A program made the translations under genes and the position numbers. A stretch of DNA of 64,000 nucleotides, taken from the NCBI GenBank assembly GCA_014650415.1, contig BMUX01000015.1:124001-188000 (forward strand), given 5' to 3'. This document shows, piece by piece, positions 50,764-60,093 of the stretch. Position 1 is the first letter of the stretch, and the number at the start of each line of letters is the position of its first letter. The notes beneath the pieces are model-generated. The model ran no database searches. It had not been told where the DNA came from and worked only from the letters and a program-made list of their open reading frames with translations. This stretch comes from Streptomyces spiroverticillatus (GTDB lineage: Bacteria; Actinomycetota; Actinomycetes; Streptomycetales; Streptomycetaceae).

Positions 50764-50846
50764 GGCTTGCTGCCGGGGGCGAGGCCGTTCGGTGATGCCC
50801 GTGGCGCCGGGGTCCTGTTCGGGTCGGCAGCCGGTGACGGGGCGTT

Positions 50847-51025
50847 TTCGCCCCAGCCCCGCCCCTTCACCTAAAGCGCTCGCCGCGCGGCATCATTCAG
50901 CCCGTCCGGCGTTTGAGGACGCGCGGGCGCAGCCCGTGCAGGGGGCAAGGGGCGTAGCCCCATCAGGAACAGCACCCCACCAACCGCCCCGCAGGGTCTA
51001 GGTGAAGGGGCGGGGCTGGGGCGAA
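50847..51025. repeat. 179-bp element with 27-bp perfect inverted ends
   Basis: 27 bases at 50847-50873 (from TTCGCCCCAGCCCCGCC) recur exactly as the reverse complement at 50999-51025, with 125 bp between. The left arm and following AAAGCGCTCGCCGCGCGGC match copies A and B of the dispersed repeat. A MITE-like origin is possible; transposase ends are not recognised. Confidence 0.8.
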
Positions 51026-51030
51026 TCCGC

Positions 51031-51241
51031 CCCGGTACCGGGTGCCGATCCCGACCGTTCCGCCCCGCGCCTCAGCGCCCGGTACCGGGTGCCGATCCCG
51101 ACCGTTCCGCCCCGCGCCCCAGCGCCCGGTACCGGGTGCCGATCCCGACCGTTCCGCCCCGCGCCCCAGCGCCCGGTACCGGGTGCCGATCCCGACCGTT
51201 CCGCCCCGCGCCCCAGCGCCCCGCACCGGGTGCCGACCCGA
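51031..51241. repeat. 47-bp tandem repeat
   Basis: Four full units at 51031, 51078, 51125 and 51172 and a partial one at 51219, nearly identical. Each contains the 12-bp palindrome CCCGGTACCGGG. No spacers, so not CRISPR. The array runs up to the TetR stop. Confidence 0.95.
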
Positions 51242-51248
51242 CTGCCCC

Positions 51249-51872
51249 CTACGACCCCACCCGCGCCAGCAAACCCTCCGCCTCCTCCACCCCCACCCCC
51301 GCCGACAACAGCGCCGTCCGCGCCGCCGCCCGCCCGGCATCCGCAGCGTCCAGGGCGCCCGAGTTCACCGCCTCCATCAGCCCGAACAGCGTCTGCTCGT
51401 GCACGTACGCCAGCGCCCCCGCCGGCACCGGCGACCGGAAGACCCCCGACTCCTGGCCCCTGCGCAGCAGCGCCACACAGTCCTCCCGGACCGGCGTCAG
51501 CCGCTGCTTGATGCCCTCCATCGTCACGCTCCGCTGCGCCAGCGCCACCAGCAGCCGGTAGCGGTCCGCGATGTCCCACACCGCGAGCATCGACCGTGCG
51601 AGCGCCTCCGCCGGGTCGTCCACCCCGGCCCGCCCCGCCGCATGGGCCTCGATGACCGCTTCCGTCGCCCCGTCGACGAGCGCGGCGATCAGCGCCTCCC
51701 GGTTGGGGAAGTGGCCGTACACCGTGCGCCGCACGACCCCCGCCGCCCGCGCGATCTGATCCATGCTCGCGTCCGGATCGTGCAGCAGCTCCGCCAGCGC
51801 CACGTCCATGATCCGTCGCCGGTTCGTATCGGCCCTGCTGGAGGAGGAACTGCCTGAGCTACCCGTGGTCAT
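51249..51872 (-). CDS. TetR-family repressor of the adjacent exporter
   Basis: A 207-residue TetR. Helix-turn-helix region: LAELLHDPDASMDQIARAAGVVRRTVYGHFPNREALI. The C-domain has VHEQTLFGLMEAVNSGALD. A Ser-rich N-terminus precedes it. ATG 51872 is chosen; ATG 51881 (MGGMTT) is also in frame. It is divergent from the MFS exporter with three operator copies between, so it very probably represses both. Confidence 0.93.
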   Translation of the reverse strand: MTTGSSGSSSSSRADTNRRRIMDVALAELLHDPDASMDQIARAAGVVRRTVYGHFPNREALIAALVDGATEAVIEAHAAGRAGVDDPAEALARSMLAVWDIADRYRLLVALAQRSVTMEGIKQRLTPVREDCVALLRRGQESGVFRSPVPAGALAYVHEQTLFGLMEAVNSGALDAADAGRAAARTALLSAGVGVEEAEGLLARVGS

Positions 51873-51882
51873 ACCCCCCATT

Positions 51883-51945
51883 TTGCACACGGCTGTGCAT
51901 TGACGTAACTTGCACACCGATGTGTAATTGCACAGCCGTGTGCAA
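51883..51945. promoter_or_regulatory. three TetR operators
   Basis: Palindromes of the form TTGCACA-N4-TGTGCAA occur at 51883-51900, 51910-51927 (one mismatch) and 51928-51945 (perfect). They occupy nearly the whole divergent promoter. Confidence 0.85.
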
Positions 51946-51971
51946 TCAATGACGTGCAGTGAGGTGACCCC

Positions 51972-53666
51972 GTGCCCCTGGTCGCGAACCAGCCGGTCGA
52001 CGCAATGGACAAGCCCTACCCCAAGCGCTGGTGGGCCCTCCTCGTCCTCTGTCTCAGCCTGCTGATCATCGTGATGGCCAATACGGCCCTCACCGTCGCC
52101 GCCCCCGACATGACCAAGGACCTCGGTCTGGGCAGCGCCGACCTCCAGTGGGTCGTCGACGGCTACACCGTCCCGTACGCCGCGCTGATGCTGCTGCTCG
52201 GCGCCATCGGCGACAAGTACAGCCGCCGGGGGGCCCTCGTCCTCGGCCTCCTCGTCTTCGGCGGCGGAGCCGTCGCCGGCTCCCTCGTCGACAGCGCCAA
52301 CGGCGTGATCGCCGCCCGCGCCGTCATGGGCGTCGGCGCGGCGATGATCATGCCCGCGACCCTCTCCCTCCTCGCCGCGGCCTTCCCGCGCGCCGAACGC
52401 GCCAAGGCGATCGTGATCTGGACCGCCACCGCCGGGCTCGCCATCGCCGCAGGCCCCCTCGTCGCCGGTGCGCTCCTCGAACAGCACGGCTGGGCATCGA
52501 CGTTCCTCATCAACGTGCCCGTCGCCGCCCTCGCGATCATCGGCGCGTTCACCCTCGTACCGCCGTCCAAGGCGAGCGAGCACGGCCGTATCGACTACGT
52601 CGGCGGGCTGCTGTCCGTCGTCTGGATCGCCGCGCTCATCTTCGCGATCATCGAGGGCCCGCACTTCGGCTGGGACGGCAAGGCCATCGGCGCGGCAGTC
52701 GTCGCCGGTGCCGGGCTCGTCGCCTTCGTGCTCTGGGAGCTGCGCCACCCGCGCCCCGTCCTCGACGTCCGCCGCTTCCTCGACCGCGCCTTCGCCGGGT
52801 CCAACCTCGCCGTCGCGCTCTTCTTCCTCGCCGTCTTCGGCGCTTTCTACTTCCTCACCCAGCACCTCCAGTTCGTGCTCGGGTTCAACGCGCTGGAGAC
52901 CGGCGTACGGATGCTGCCGCTGGCCGGTGCCGTCTTCGTCGGGTCCGCGCTCACCGGGTTCCTCACCCCGCGCCTGGGCATGAAGGTCACCGTCACGGCG
53001 GGCATGGTCGGCGGCACCGTCGCGCTGGCCCTGCTCACCCGGGTCGACGCCGCCTCCTCGTACGGAGACCTCGTCCTGCCCCTGGTCATGCTCGGCCTCG
53101 CCATCGGGCTCGCCCTCTCGCCCTGCACCGACGCCATCATGGGCGCCTTCCCCGAGTCGGAACTCGGCGTCGGCGGCGCGGTCAACGACACCTCGCTGGA
53201 GCTGGGCGGCTCCCTGGGCATCGCCGTCCTCGGTTCGGTCCTCGCCGGGTCGTACTCCTCGCACCTCGCCGATGCAGTCAGCGGTACGAAGCTGCCCGCC
53301 GCCGCACTGGACACCGCCCAGGACTCGGTCGGCGCCGGGTACGCCGTCGCCCAGGGCATCGGCGAGAAGGCCAAGGAGCTGGCCGGACAGGCCGCACACG
53401 CCGGCAGCCCCGAGCAGGCCGCCCAGCTCAAGGGCCAGGCCGAAGCACTCGCCCGGGGTGCGCAGGACATGGCGCACGCCGTCGGCTCCGCCTTCTCCGA
53501 CGCGGTCGCCCACACCAGCCTGGTCGGCGCCGCCGTACTCGGCGCGGGCACCGTGCTCGTCGCCCTCCTGCTGCCGCGCCGCAAGCCCGGCGCGCAGCAG
53601 AAGCAGACGCAGGACCAGGCGGACGGGGGCGCATCCGGGCGCGAACTCGCGGACGCGCACGCCTGA
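51972..53666 (+). CDS. MFS drug exporter, DHA2 (14-helix) type
   Basis: A 564-residue DHA2 exporter. WWALLVLCLSLLIIVMANTALTVAAPDM, LQWVVDGYTVPYAALMLLLGAIGDKYSRRG and the antiporter motif GVGAAMIMPATLSLL are typical of EmrB/QacA-like drug:H+ antiporters. A roughly 90-residue Ala/Gln/Lys-rich stretch (TAQDSVGAGYAVAQGIGEKAKEL) precedes the last helix. GTG 51972 is used. Controlled by the TetR at 51249. Substrate likely lipophilic drugs. Confidence 0.93.
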   Translation: MPLVANQPVDAMDKPYPKRWWALLVLCLSLLIIVMANTALTVAAPDMTKDLGLGSADLQWVVDGYTVPYAALMLLLGAIGDKYSRRGALVLGLLVFGGGAVAGSLVDSANGVIAARAVMGVGAAMIMPATLSLLAAAFPRAERAKAIVIWTATAGLAIAAGPLVAGALLEQHGWASTFLINVPVAALAIIGAFTLVPPSKASEHGRIDYVGGLLSVVWIAALIFAIIEGPHFGWDGKAIGAAVVAGAGLVAFVLWELRHPRPVLDVRRFLDRAFAGSNLAVALFFLAVFGAFYFLTQHLQFVLGFNALETGVRMLPLAGAVFVGSALTGFLTPRLGMKVTVTAGMVGGTVALALLTRVDAASSYGDLVLPLVMLGLAIGLALSPCTDAIMGAFPESELGVGGAVNDTSLELGGSLGIAVLGSVLAGSYSSHLADAVSGTKLPAAALDTAQDSVGAGYAVAQGIGEKAKELAGQAAHAGSPEQAAQLKGQAEALARGAQDMAHAVGSAFSDAVAHTSLVGAAVLGAGTVLVALLLPRRKPGAQQKQTQDQADGGASGRELADAHA

Positions 53667-53770
53667 CGGCCCGGGAAGCCTGCCATGGAGCGCCGCCACC
53701 CGGGTAGGCGCTCCTCCGAGGCGCGGCCACCCCGTCCGCGCCTCGCCGCGTAGTCCGCGAGGTGAAGGAC

Positions 53771-54493
53771 ATGAACCGGGAAAGCCGCTGGCTGGAAGCG
53801 TCCGTCCGACTGGCCGAGCTGATGCAGCCCCACCCGGGGCCGGAGCCCGAAGTCACGGTGTTCCTGCGGGAGTTCTGCCTCCGGGCCGTCGAACTGCTCG
53901 ACGTCCCGGCGGTGGGCACCATGCTCGCCGAGGAGGGCGGCGCACTGCGGGTCGCCGCCGCCTCCGACGAGAACGCCGAACTCCTGGAGCTGATCGCCTC
54001 CCAGCGTCAGAACGGCCCCTGCGTGGAGGGCTACCGCCTGGGCCGGCCGCTGCCCGACGTCGATCTGCGGGCCCACGCCGACCGCTGGCCGGAGTTCTGC
54101 GCCCGCGCGCTGGCGTACGGCATCGACCGCACCGCCGTCCTCCCGCTGCGGCACCGGGACGCCTGGCTCGGCACCTGGCAGGCGTACGGCCGCGGTGCGG
54201 TGCCCGGCAGCGAGGAACTGGACATGGCCCAGCGGCTGGCGGACATCGCCGTGCTGTCCCTGGTCCAGTCCCGCAACCTGTCCCATCTGGCCCGCTCCGC
54301 CGACCAGTTGCGGTCCGCGCTGACCAGCCGGATCGCCATCGAGCAGGCCAAGGGAATGCTCGCCGCCCAGTGGGGCGTGACCCCGGACGCCGCCTTCCAG
54401 CCGATGCGGGCCTACGCCCGGTCCCGCCGGCGCAAGCTGCGCGAGGTCGCCCGCGACGTGATCGAGGGGCGGCTCCAGCTCCCTCGGGGGTGA
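53771..54493 (+). CDS. GAF-ANTAR domain regulator
   Basis: A 240-residue protein with a GAF sensory domain (about 10-165; LDVPAVGTMLAEEGGALRVAAASDE, QNGPCVEGYRLGRPL) and a C-terminal ANTAR RNA-binding domain (LTSRIAIEQAKGMLAAQWGVTPDAAFQPMRAYARSRRRKLREVA). ANTAR proteins prevent termination by binding paired hairpins. ATG 53771 is chosen with GAGGTGA upstream; GTG 53762 is possible. RNA target not seen nearby. Confidence 0.92.
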   Translation: MNRESRWLEASVRLAELMQPHPGPEPEVTVFLREFCLRAVELLDVPAVGTMLAEEGGALRVAAASDENAELLELIASQRQNGPCVEGYRLGRPLPDVDLRAHADRWPEFCARALAYGIDRTAVLPLRHRDAWLGTWQAYGRGAVPGSEELDMAQRLADIAVLSLVQSRNLSHLARSADQLRSALTSRIAIEQAKGMLAAQWGVTPDAAFQPMRAYARSRRRKLREVARDVIEGRLQLPRG

Positions 54494-54678
54494 AGCAGAT
54501 CAGCCCAACTCCCGGCCACGTCAAGGAATTTGCGTAATTTCCACTCGTACGAGTCGGATTTGGATGGACAACCGATTCTGCGTGGGACTCGGCCGCGTAC
54601 GTTGCATCGAGGCCATCCCAGACCCCGGTGAGTCCGTCAGACGCCACCGATCGTTCGTCAAGGCACCTGGGACGGAAA

Positions 54679-55023
54679 ATGCCCAAATCAGTCGTGGAAC
54701 AAGCCGTGGAAGTGCGCCGGGCCGGCAGCGCACTCGTCCTCGGGCTCTCCGGGGAGCTGGATCTCTATGCGGGGCTGCGGGTCGGCCCCCTCGTCGACCG
54801 GGCCCTGCGCGGGCACCCCCCGCTCGTGGTCGCGGACCTGACCCGCATCACCTTCATGGACTGCGGCGGCCTCTCGCTGCTGCTGCGGGTGCGCGGCCAG
54901 ACGGCCCGCTGGGGAGGGGACTTCGCGGTGCACTGCCCCTCGCGCCGCGTGCTCAGGATCCTGCGGTACGTCGAGCTGGACGAGCCCCTGCGCTTCGTCA
55001 CCGCCCTGCCGCCCGGCGACTGA
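54679..55023 (+). CDS. STAS-domain anti-sigma factor antagonist-like protein
   Basis: A 114-residue STAS protein related to SpoIIAA/RsbV. VLGLSGELDLYAG starts the fold, and the phosphorylation loop reads TFMDCGGLSLLLR; the usual Ser after Asp (DSSG) is Cys-Gly here. It may be a non-phosphorylatable, constitutively active antagonist or serve another role. ATG 54679 is used, and a longer in-frame start at 54628 exists. The matching anti-sigma kinase is not in the window. Confidence 0.88.
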   Translation: MPKSVVEQAVEVRRAGSALVLGLSGELDLYAGLRVGPLVDRALRGHPPLVVADLTRITFMDCGGLSLLLRVRGQTARWGGDFAVHCPSRRVLRILRYVELDEPLRFVTALPPGD

Positions 55024-55078
55024 CCGCCGTCGCCCCACGCGGGAAGCAGGCGGGCGGGCAAGAAGCGGGCGGGCAAAA

Positions 55079-55126
55079 AGAAATACCCCGGCGCATTGAC
55101 AGCCGGGGTATTTCTCTGCGTATATT
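55079..55126 (+). promoter_or_regulatory. helD: helD promoter within a 14-bp dyad
   Basis: AGAAATACCCCGGC (55079-55092) and its exact complement GCCGGGGTATTTCT (55102-55115) flank a 9-base centre that contains TTGACA (55096-55101). TATATT (55121-55126) lies 19 bp further. A repressor site or terminator overlapping the promoter is likely. Confidence 0.65.
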
Positions 55127-55136
55127 GGGCGTTTCC

Positions 55137-57512
55137 ATGCCTGCATCTACAAGAGGGCATGGAGAAGCTCGATATGGACACGATAACCCAGTGGGGGAAG
55201 CCTTGTCAACCGAGGAATTGTCAACCCGTGAACTGCGGCAGGAGCAGCAGTTCGTGGAGGGGCTCTACGCCCGCCTCGACGCACTCCGCGCGGAGGCCGA
55301 AGACGCCGTGCGCGGCTCCTTCGCCCCGACCGGAAACGGCCGCCAGGCCCGCGTGGAGCGCGACGTCGCCGTCGTCGAGCGCTCCGCCACGCTCGCCGCG
55401 CTCAACGCGGCCGACTCCGGACTCTGCTTCGGCCGTCTCGACTTCGTGCCGGAGGCGGAGGGCGAGCCCGGCACCACCCACCACATCGGCCGCATGGGCA
55501 TCCGCCGCGACGACGCCGAGCGCAGCCCCCTGCTGGTCGACTGGCGCGCCCCCGTCGCCCGTCCCTTCTACCTCGCCACCGGCCACACCCCGATGGGCCT
55601 GCGCCGCCGCCGTCATCTGACCACCAAGGGCCGCACCGTCACCGCCCTGCACGACGAGATCCTCGACCTCGGCGACACGACACGCACCGGGTACGAGGAC
55701 CCCACCGGCGACGCCGTCCTGCTGGCCGCCCTCAACGGCGCCCGCACCGGCCGCATGTCCGACATCGTGCAGACCATCCAGGCCGAGCAGGACCGCATCA
55801 TCCGCGCCCCGCACCGCGGCGTCCTCGTCGTCGAGGGCGGCCCCGGCACCGGCAAGACCGCCGTCGCCCTGCACCGCGCCGCGTACCTCCTCTACGCCCA
55901 CCGCGAGCAGCTCGCCCGGCGCGCGGTCCTCATCGTCGGCCCCAACCCCGCCTTCCTCTCCTACATCGGCGACGTCCTGCCCTCCCTCGGCGAGACCGGC
56001 GTCCTGCTCGCCACCCCCGCCGAGCTCTTCCCCGGCGTCACCGCCACCGGCACGGACACCCCGGAGGCGGCGGCCGTGAAGGGGAGCGCCGCGATGGCGG
56101 ACGTCCTGGCCGAGGTCGTACGGGACCGCCAGACCGTGCCCGACACGGTGGAGGAGGTCGACCACGAGCAGTGGACGCTCTCCCTGGAGCGCGCCATCGC
56201 CGAGGACGCCCGCCACCACGCCCGCGCCACCAAGCTCCCGCACAACCTGGCCCGCGCCCACTTCGGCCGGTACGTCCTGGACGCGCTCACCGAGCAGCTC
56301 GCCGACCGCATCGGCCGCGAGCCCTACGAGGCCATCGCGGAGGAGCTGGGCGAGGAGATCCCCGACGGCAACGTCCTCACCGCGCAGGACGTGGAGCAGC
56401 TCGGCAAGGAGATCGCCGGCAACCCGGCGGTCCTCGCCGCGATCGACGCCCTCTGGCCGGAGCTGACCCCGCAGCAGCTGCTCACCGACTTCCTGGAGGA
56501 CCCGACCCATCTCCCGGACGCCGAAGCCGAGTTGATCCGCCGCGCCCCGGGATCCGACTGGACCGCCGCCGACATCGCCCTCCTGGACGAGGCCGCCGAA
56601 CTCCTCGGCGAGGACGACCACGCCGCCCGCGCCGCCGCCGCCCGCGAGTACGAGCAGCGCGTCGCGTACGCGAAGGGCGTGCTGGACGTGTCGTACGGCT
56701 CGCGGACCTACGAGTTCGAGGACCTGGACGACGAGGACTCCGAGGTGCTGGGCGCGCACGACCTCATCGACGCCGAACGGTTCGCCGAGCGGCACGAGGA
56801 GGACGACCACCGCAGCGCCGCCGCGCGCGCGGCCGTCGACCGGACCTGGGCGTTCGGGCACATCATCGTGGACGAGGCGCAGGAGCTGTCCGCGATGACC
56901 TGGCGGCTCTTGATGCGCCGCTGCCCGACCCGCTCCATGACCCTGGTGGGCGATCCGGCGCAGGTCGGCGACGCGGCGGGCTGCGACTCCTGGAAGCAGA
57001 TCCTCGACCCGTACGTCGGCGACCGCTACGAGCACACCCGGCTCGGCGTCAACTACCGCACCCCGGCCGAGATCATGGACCTCGCGGCCCGCGTGATGCA
57101 GGCCGCCGACCCGACCTTCGAGCCGCCGAGTTCCGTACGCTCCACGGGAGTCGAGCCGTGGGTGCGCGTGAGCACGCCGGGCGAGCTGCCTCGTACCGTC
57201 TCAGAAGCAGTGGAAGCGGTGGACGGCGCGGGACGGATCGCCGTCGTCGCCCCCGCCGACCTGCTCCCGGCGCTCGCGGAGGCGATCCCCGGCGCGTCCC
57301 ACGGCACGACCCCCGACCTCACCGCCCCCGTCGTCCTCCTCGCCCCGCAGCAGGCGAAGGGCCTGGAGTTCGACGCGGTGGTCGTGGCGGAGCCGGACCG
57401 CATCCGGTCCGGCTCGCCGCGCGGCCTCAACGACCTGTACGTGGCGCTGACCCGGGCCACTCAGTCGCTGGGCCTGGTCCACACCGGGGGCTGGGAGGTC
57501 ACGCCGGCCTGA
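55137..57512 (+). CDS. helD: HelD-family ATPase (RNA polymerase recycling factor)
   Basis: A 791-residue superfamily 1 UvrD-like ATPase of the HelD type that strips stalled or rifamycin-bound RNA polymerase from DNA. The N-terminal coiled arm (STEELSTRELRQEQQFVEGLYARLDALRAEAE) is followed by the P-loop VEGGPGTGKTAVALHRAAYLLY (about 233-241), HIIVDEAQELSAMTWRLLMRR (motif II), GDPAQVGDA and the C-terminal APQQAKGLEFDAVVV and LYVALTRATQSLGLV. ATG 55137 is near the predicted transcription start; TTG 55203 is an alternative. HelR homologues confer rifamycin tolerance. Its stop overlaps glgB's by 14 bp. Confidence 0.92.
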   Translation: MPASTRGHGEARYGHDNPVGEALSTEELSTRELRQEQQFVEGLYARLDALRAEAEDAVRGSFAPTGNGRQARVERDVAVVERSATLAALNAADSGLCFGRLDFVPEAEGEPGTTHHIGRMGIRRDDAERSPLLVDWRAPVARPFYLATGHTPMGLRRRRHLTTKGRTVTALHDEILDLGDTTRTGYEDPTGDAVLLAALNGARTGRMSDIVQTIQAEQDRIIRAPHRGVLVVEGGPGTGKTAVALHRAAYLLYAHREQLARRAVLIVGPNPAFLSYIGDVLPSLGETGVLLATPAELFPGVTATGTDTPEAAAVKGSAAMADVLAEVVRDRQTVPDTVEEVDHEQWTLSLERAIAEDARHHARATKLPHNLARAHFGRYVLDALTEQLADRIGREPYEAIAEELGEEIPDGNVLTAQDVEQLGKEIAGNPAVLAAIDALWPELTPQQLLTDFLEDPTHLPDAEAELIRRAPGSDWTAADIALLDEAAELLGEDDHAARAAAAREYEQRVAYAKGVLDVSYGSRTYEFEDLDDEDSEVLGAHDLIDAERFAERHEEDDHRSAAARAAVDRTWAFGHIIVDEAQELSAMTWRLLMRRCPTRSMTLVGDPAQVGDAAGCDSWKQILDPYVGDRYEHTRLGVNYRTPAEIMDLAARVMQAADPTFEPPSSVRSTGVEPWVRVSTPGELPRTVSEAVEAVDGAGRIAVVAPADLLPALAEAIPGASHGTTPDLTAPVVLLAPQQAKGLEFDAVVVAEPDRIRSGSPRGLNDLYVALTRATQSLGLVHTGGWEVTPA

Positions 57513-60045
57513 ACCAGACGGTCGCCAGCGGCGGCAGCGTCAGCCTGACGCTCGCCGGGCGGCCGTGGCTCGGGTGCGACTCCGGCTTCAGCGGCTCGGG
57601 GTTGTGGATGCCGCTGCCGCCGTATGCCGTGGCGTCCGTGTTCAGGACCTCGGTCCACGCCGGTACGTCGTCGGGGACGCCGATCGCGTACTCGTGCCGT
57701 ACGACGGGGGAGAAGTGGGAGACCGCGAGGAGCGGGTTCCCGGCGGCGTCGTAGCGCAGGAACGCGAACACGTTGTCCTCGGCCGCGTCGCCCGCCACCC
57801 AGGCGAAGCCCTCGGGGACGGTGTCGCGCTCCCACAGGGCCGGGGTGGCGTTGTAGGCGGTGTTCAGGTCGCGGACGAGGTCGCGCACGCCCCGGTGGTC
57901 GCCCTCCGCGCCGTACGACGGATCGAGCAGCCACCAGTCCGGGCCGTGCGCCTCCGACCACTCGGCGCCCTGCGCGAACTCCTGTCCCATGAAGAGGAGT
58001 TGCTTGCCGGGGTGGGACCACATGAAGCCCAGGTAGGCCCGGTGGGTGGCGCGTTGCTGCCACCAGTCGCCGGGCATCTTGGACACCAGCGAGCGCTTGC
58101 CGTGCACGACCTCGTCGTGGGAGATGGGCAGGACGTAGTTCTCGCTGTACGCGTAGACCATCGAGAAGGTCATCTCGTGGTGGTGGTACTTGCGGTGCAC
58201 GGGCTCCTTGGCGACGTAGCCCAGCGAGTCGTGCATCCAGCCCATGTTCCACTTCAGGCCGAAGCCCAGGCCGCCGAAGCCGCCGGGGCCGATGTGGTGG
58301 GTGGCGCGGGTGACGCCGTCCCAGGCGGTGGACTCCTCGGCGATGGTGACGACGCCGGGGTTGCGGCGGTAGACGGTGGCGTTCATCTCCTGGAGGAAGG
58401 CGACCGCGTCGAGGTTCTCCCGGCCCCCGTGCTGGTTGGGCACCCACTGGCCCTCCTCGCGCGAGTAGTCGAGGTAGAGCATCGAGGCCACCGCGTCGAC
58501 CCGCAGGCCGTCGATGTGGAACTCCTCGCACCAGTACGTGGCGTTCGCGACGAGGAAGTTGCGGACCTCCGTGCGCCCGAAGTCGAATTCCAGCGTCCCC
58601 CAGTCGGGGTGCGCGGACTTCAGCGGGTCCTCGTGCTCGTACAGCGGACGGCCGTCGAACTCGGCGAGCGCCCAGTCGTCGCGCGGGAAGTGCGCCGGCA
58701 CCCAGTCCATGATCACGCCGATCCCGGCCCGGTGCAGGGCGTCGACGAGGAAACGGAAGTCGTCGGGGGTGCCCATCCGGGACGTCGGCGCGTAGAACCC
58801 GGTCACCTGGTAGCCCCAGGACCCGCCGAAGGGATGCTCGGCGACCGGCATCAGCTCGACGTGCGTGAAGCCCAAGTCGGAGACGTACATGGGGAGTTGT
58901 TCGGCGAGCTGGCGGTACGTCAGTCCCGGCCGCCAGGACGGCAGGTGCACCTCGTACACCGACAGCGGGGCCTCGTGCACCGGGCGGGCGGCGCGCGATG
59001 CCATCCAGGCGGCGTCCTGCCACTCGTGGCGCGAGGTGGTGACCACGGAGGCGTTCGCCGGGGGCACCTCCGCGTGCCGGGCCATCGGGTCGGCGCGCAT
59101 GGTGTGGGAGCCGTCGGGCCGGGTGATCTGGAACTTGTAGAGCGCGCCCTCGCGGACGTCGGGCAGGAACAGCTCCCAGATGCCCGTCCCGCCGAGCGAA
59201 CGCATCGGATACCCGGTGCCGTCCCAGTAGTTGAAGTCGCCGACGACGCGGACGCCGCGCGCGTTGGGGGCCCAGACGGTGAAGCGGGTGCCCGTCACCT
59301 CCTGGTGGGTCATGGGCTGCGCGCCGAGCGCCTTCCACAGCTCCTCGTGACGGCCCTCGCCGATCAGGTGCAGGTCGAGGTCGCCGAGCGAGGGGAGGAA
59401 ACGGTACGGGTCGTCGACCTCGATCTCGTTGTCGTCGTACGTCACCTGGAGCCGGTATGCGGGGACCTCGGGGAGCGGCAGCACCCCGGAGAACAGGCCG
59501 TCGCCCTCGTCGAGCAGCGGGACGTGCAGCCCGGTGCCGACGACGGCGACCGCCCGCGCGTACGGCCGCAGCACCCGGAAGGCGACACCCCCGGGCACGG
59601 GGTGCGCGCCGAGCAGGTCGTGCGGGGCGTGGTGGGCGCCGGACAGCAGGCGGCCGCGGTCGTCCTGGGGGAGCGGGAAGGCGGGGCGGACGGCCCCGGA
59701 CGCGGCGGGCTTCGGACCCTTCGGCCCGGCCGTGCCCTTCGGGGTCTTGCCGGCGGGCTTCGCGGCCTTCGGCTTCTTCGCCGGGGCTTCCGCAGCCTCC
59801 TGGGCCTTGCGCGACTTCGCCGCGGCGGGCTTCTTCGCCGTGCCGCCCGTCGGCCGCTTGCGCGGGCCCGGCGGTACGGCGGACTCCGTGACGGCCTCCG
59901 TCACCGGGTCCGGCACGGGTTCCGACCCGGGCGCGGGCAGGCGCGCGGGCGCGGCCGGGGCCTCGGCCGGGGACGAGGTGCGGCGGGGCGGCCGGGGGGT
60001 GTCCCCGCCGGAAGTGCCGGAAGCGGGGGTGGGACGGGGGGTCAC
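57499..60045 (-). CDS. glgB: 1,4-alpha-glucan branching enzyme
   Basis: An 848-residue GH13 branching enzyme that creates alpha-1,6 links in glycogen or maltosyl glucan. An N-terminal Pro/Ala/Lys-rich extension of about 120 residues is unusual. CBM48 comes next, then the catalytic barrel with nucleophile Asp517 (HIDGLRVDAVASML) and acid Glu570 (TIAEESTAW), and PISHDEVVHGK. GTG 60045 has AGGAGG upstream. It ends the glgE-treS-mak-glgB operon. Convergent overlap with helD. Confidence 0.96.
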   Translation of the reverse strand: MTPRPTPASGTSGGDTPRPPRRTSSPAEAPAAPARLPAPGSEPVPDPVTEAVTESAVPPGPRKRPTGGTAKKPAAAKSRKAQEAAEAPAKKPKAAKPAGKTPKGTAGPKGPKPAASGAVRPAFPLPQDDRGRLLSGAHHAPHDLLGAHPVPGGVAFRVLRPYARAVAVVGTGLHVPLLDEGDGLFSGVLPLPEVPAYRLQVTYDDNEIEVDDPYRFLPSLGDLDLHLIGEGRHEELWKALGAQPMTHQEVTGTRFTVWAPNARGVRVVGDFNYWDGTGYPMRSLGGTGIWELFLPDVREGALYKFQITRPDGSHTMRADPMARHAEVPPANASVVTTSRHEWQDAAWMASRAARPVHEAPLSVYEVHLPSWRPGLTYRQLAEQLPMYVSDLGFTHVELMPVAEHPFGGSWGYQVTGFYAPTSRMGTPDDFRFLVDALHRAGIGVIMDWVPAHFPRDDWALAEFDGRPLYEHEDPLKSAHPDWGTLEFDFGRTEVRNFLVANATYWCEEFHIDGLRVDAVASMLYLDYSREEGQWVPNQHGGRENLDAVAFLQEMNATVYRRNPGVVTIAEESTAWDGVTRATHHIGPGGFGGLGFGLKWNMGWMHDSLGYVAKEPVHRKYHHHEMTFSMVYAYSENYVLPISHDEVVHGKRSLVSKMPGDWWQQRATHRAYLGFMWSHPGKQLLFMGQEFAQGAEWSEAHGPDWWLLDPSYGAEGDHRGVRDLVRDLNTAYNATPALWERDTVPEGFAWVAGDAAEDNVFAFLRYDAAGNPLLAVSHFSPVVRHEYAIGVPDDVPAWTEVLNTDATAYGGSGIHNPEPLKPESHPSHGRPASVRLTLPPLATVWFRPA

Positions 60046-60093
60046 GGGGGTGTCCTCCTCGTAGGGGTCAACAAGCGGAAAGGGATGGGGAGT

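Larger units (their letters stand above)
50764..51248. other. 485-bp non-coding region of repeats
   Basis: Between dctA and the TetR stop. It contains an inverted-repeat element (50847-51025) and a 47-bp minisatellite (51031-51241) and no credible gene. Confidence 0.85.

Noticed and set aside
51031..51241. CRISPR array
   Set aside because: Units adjoin directly with no spacers, and no cas genes are present.
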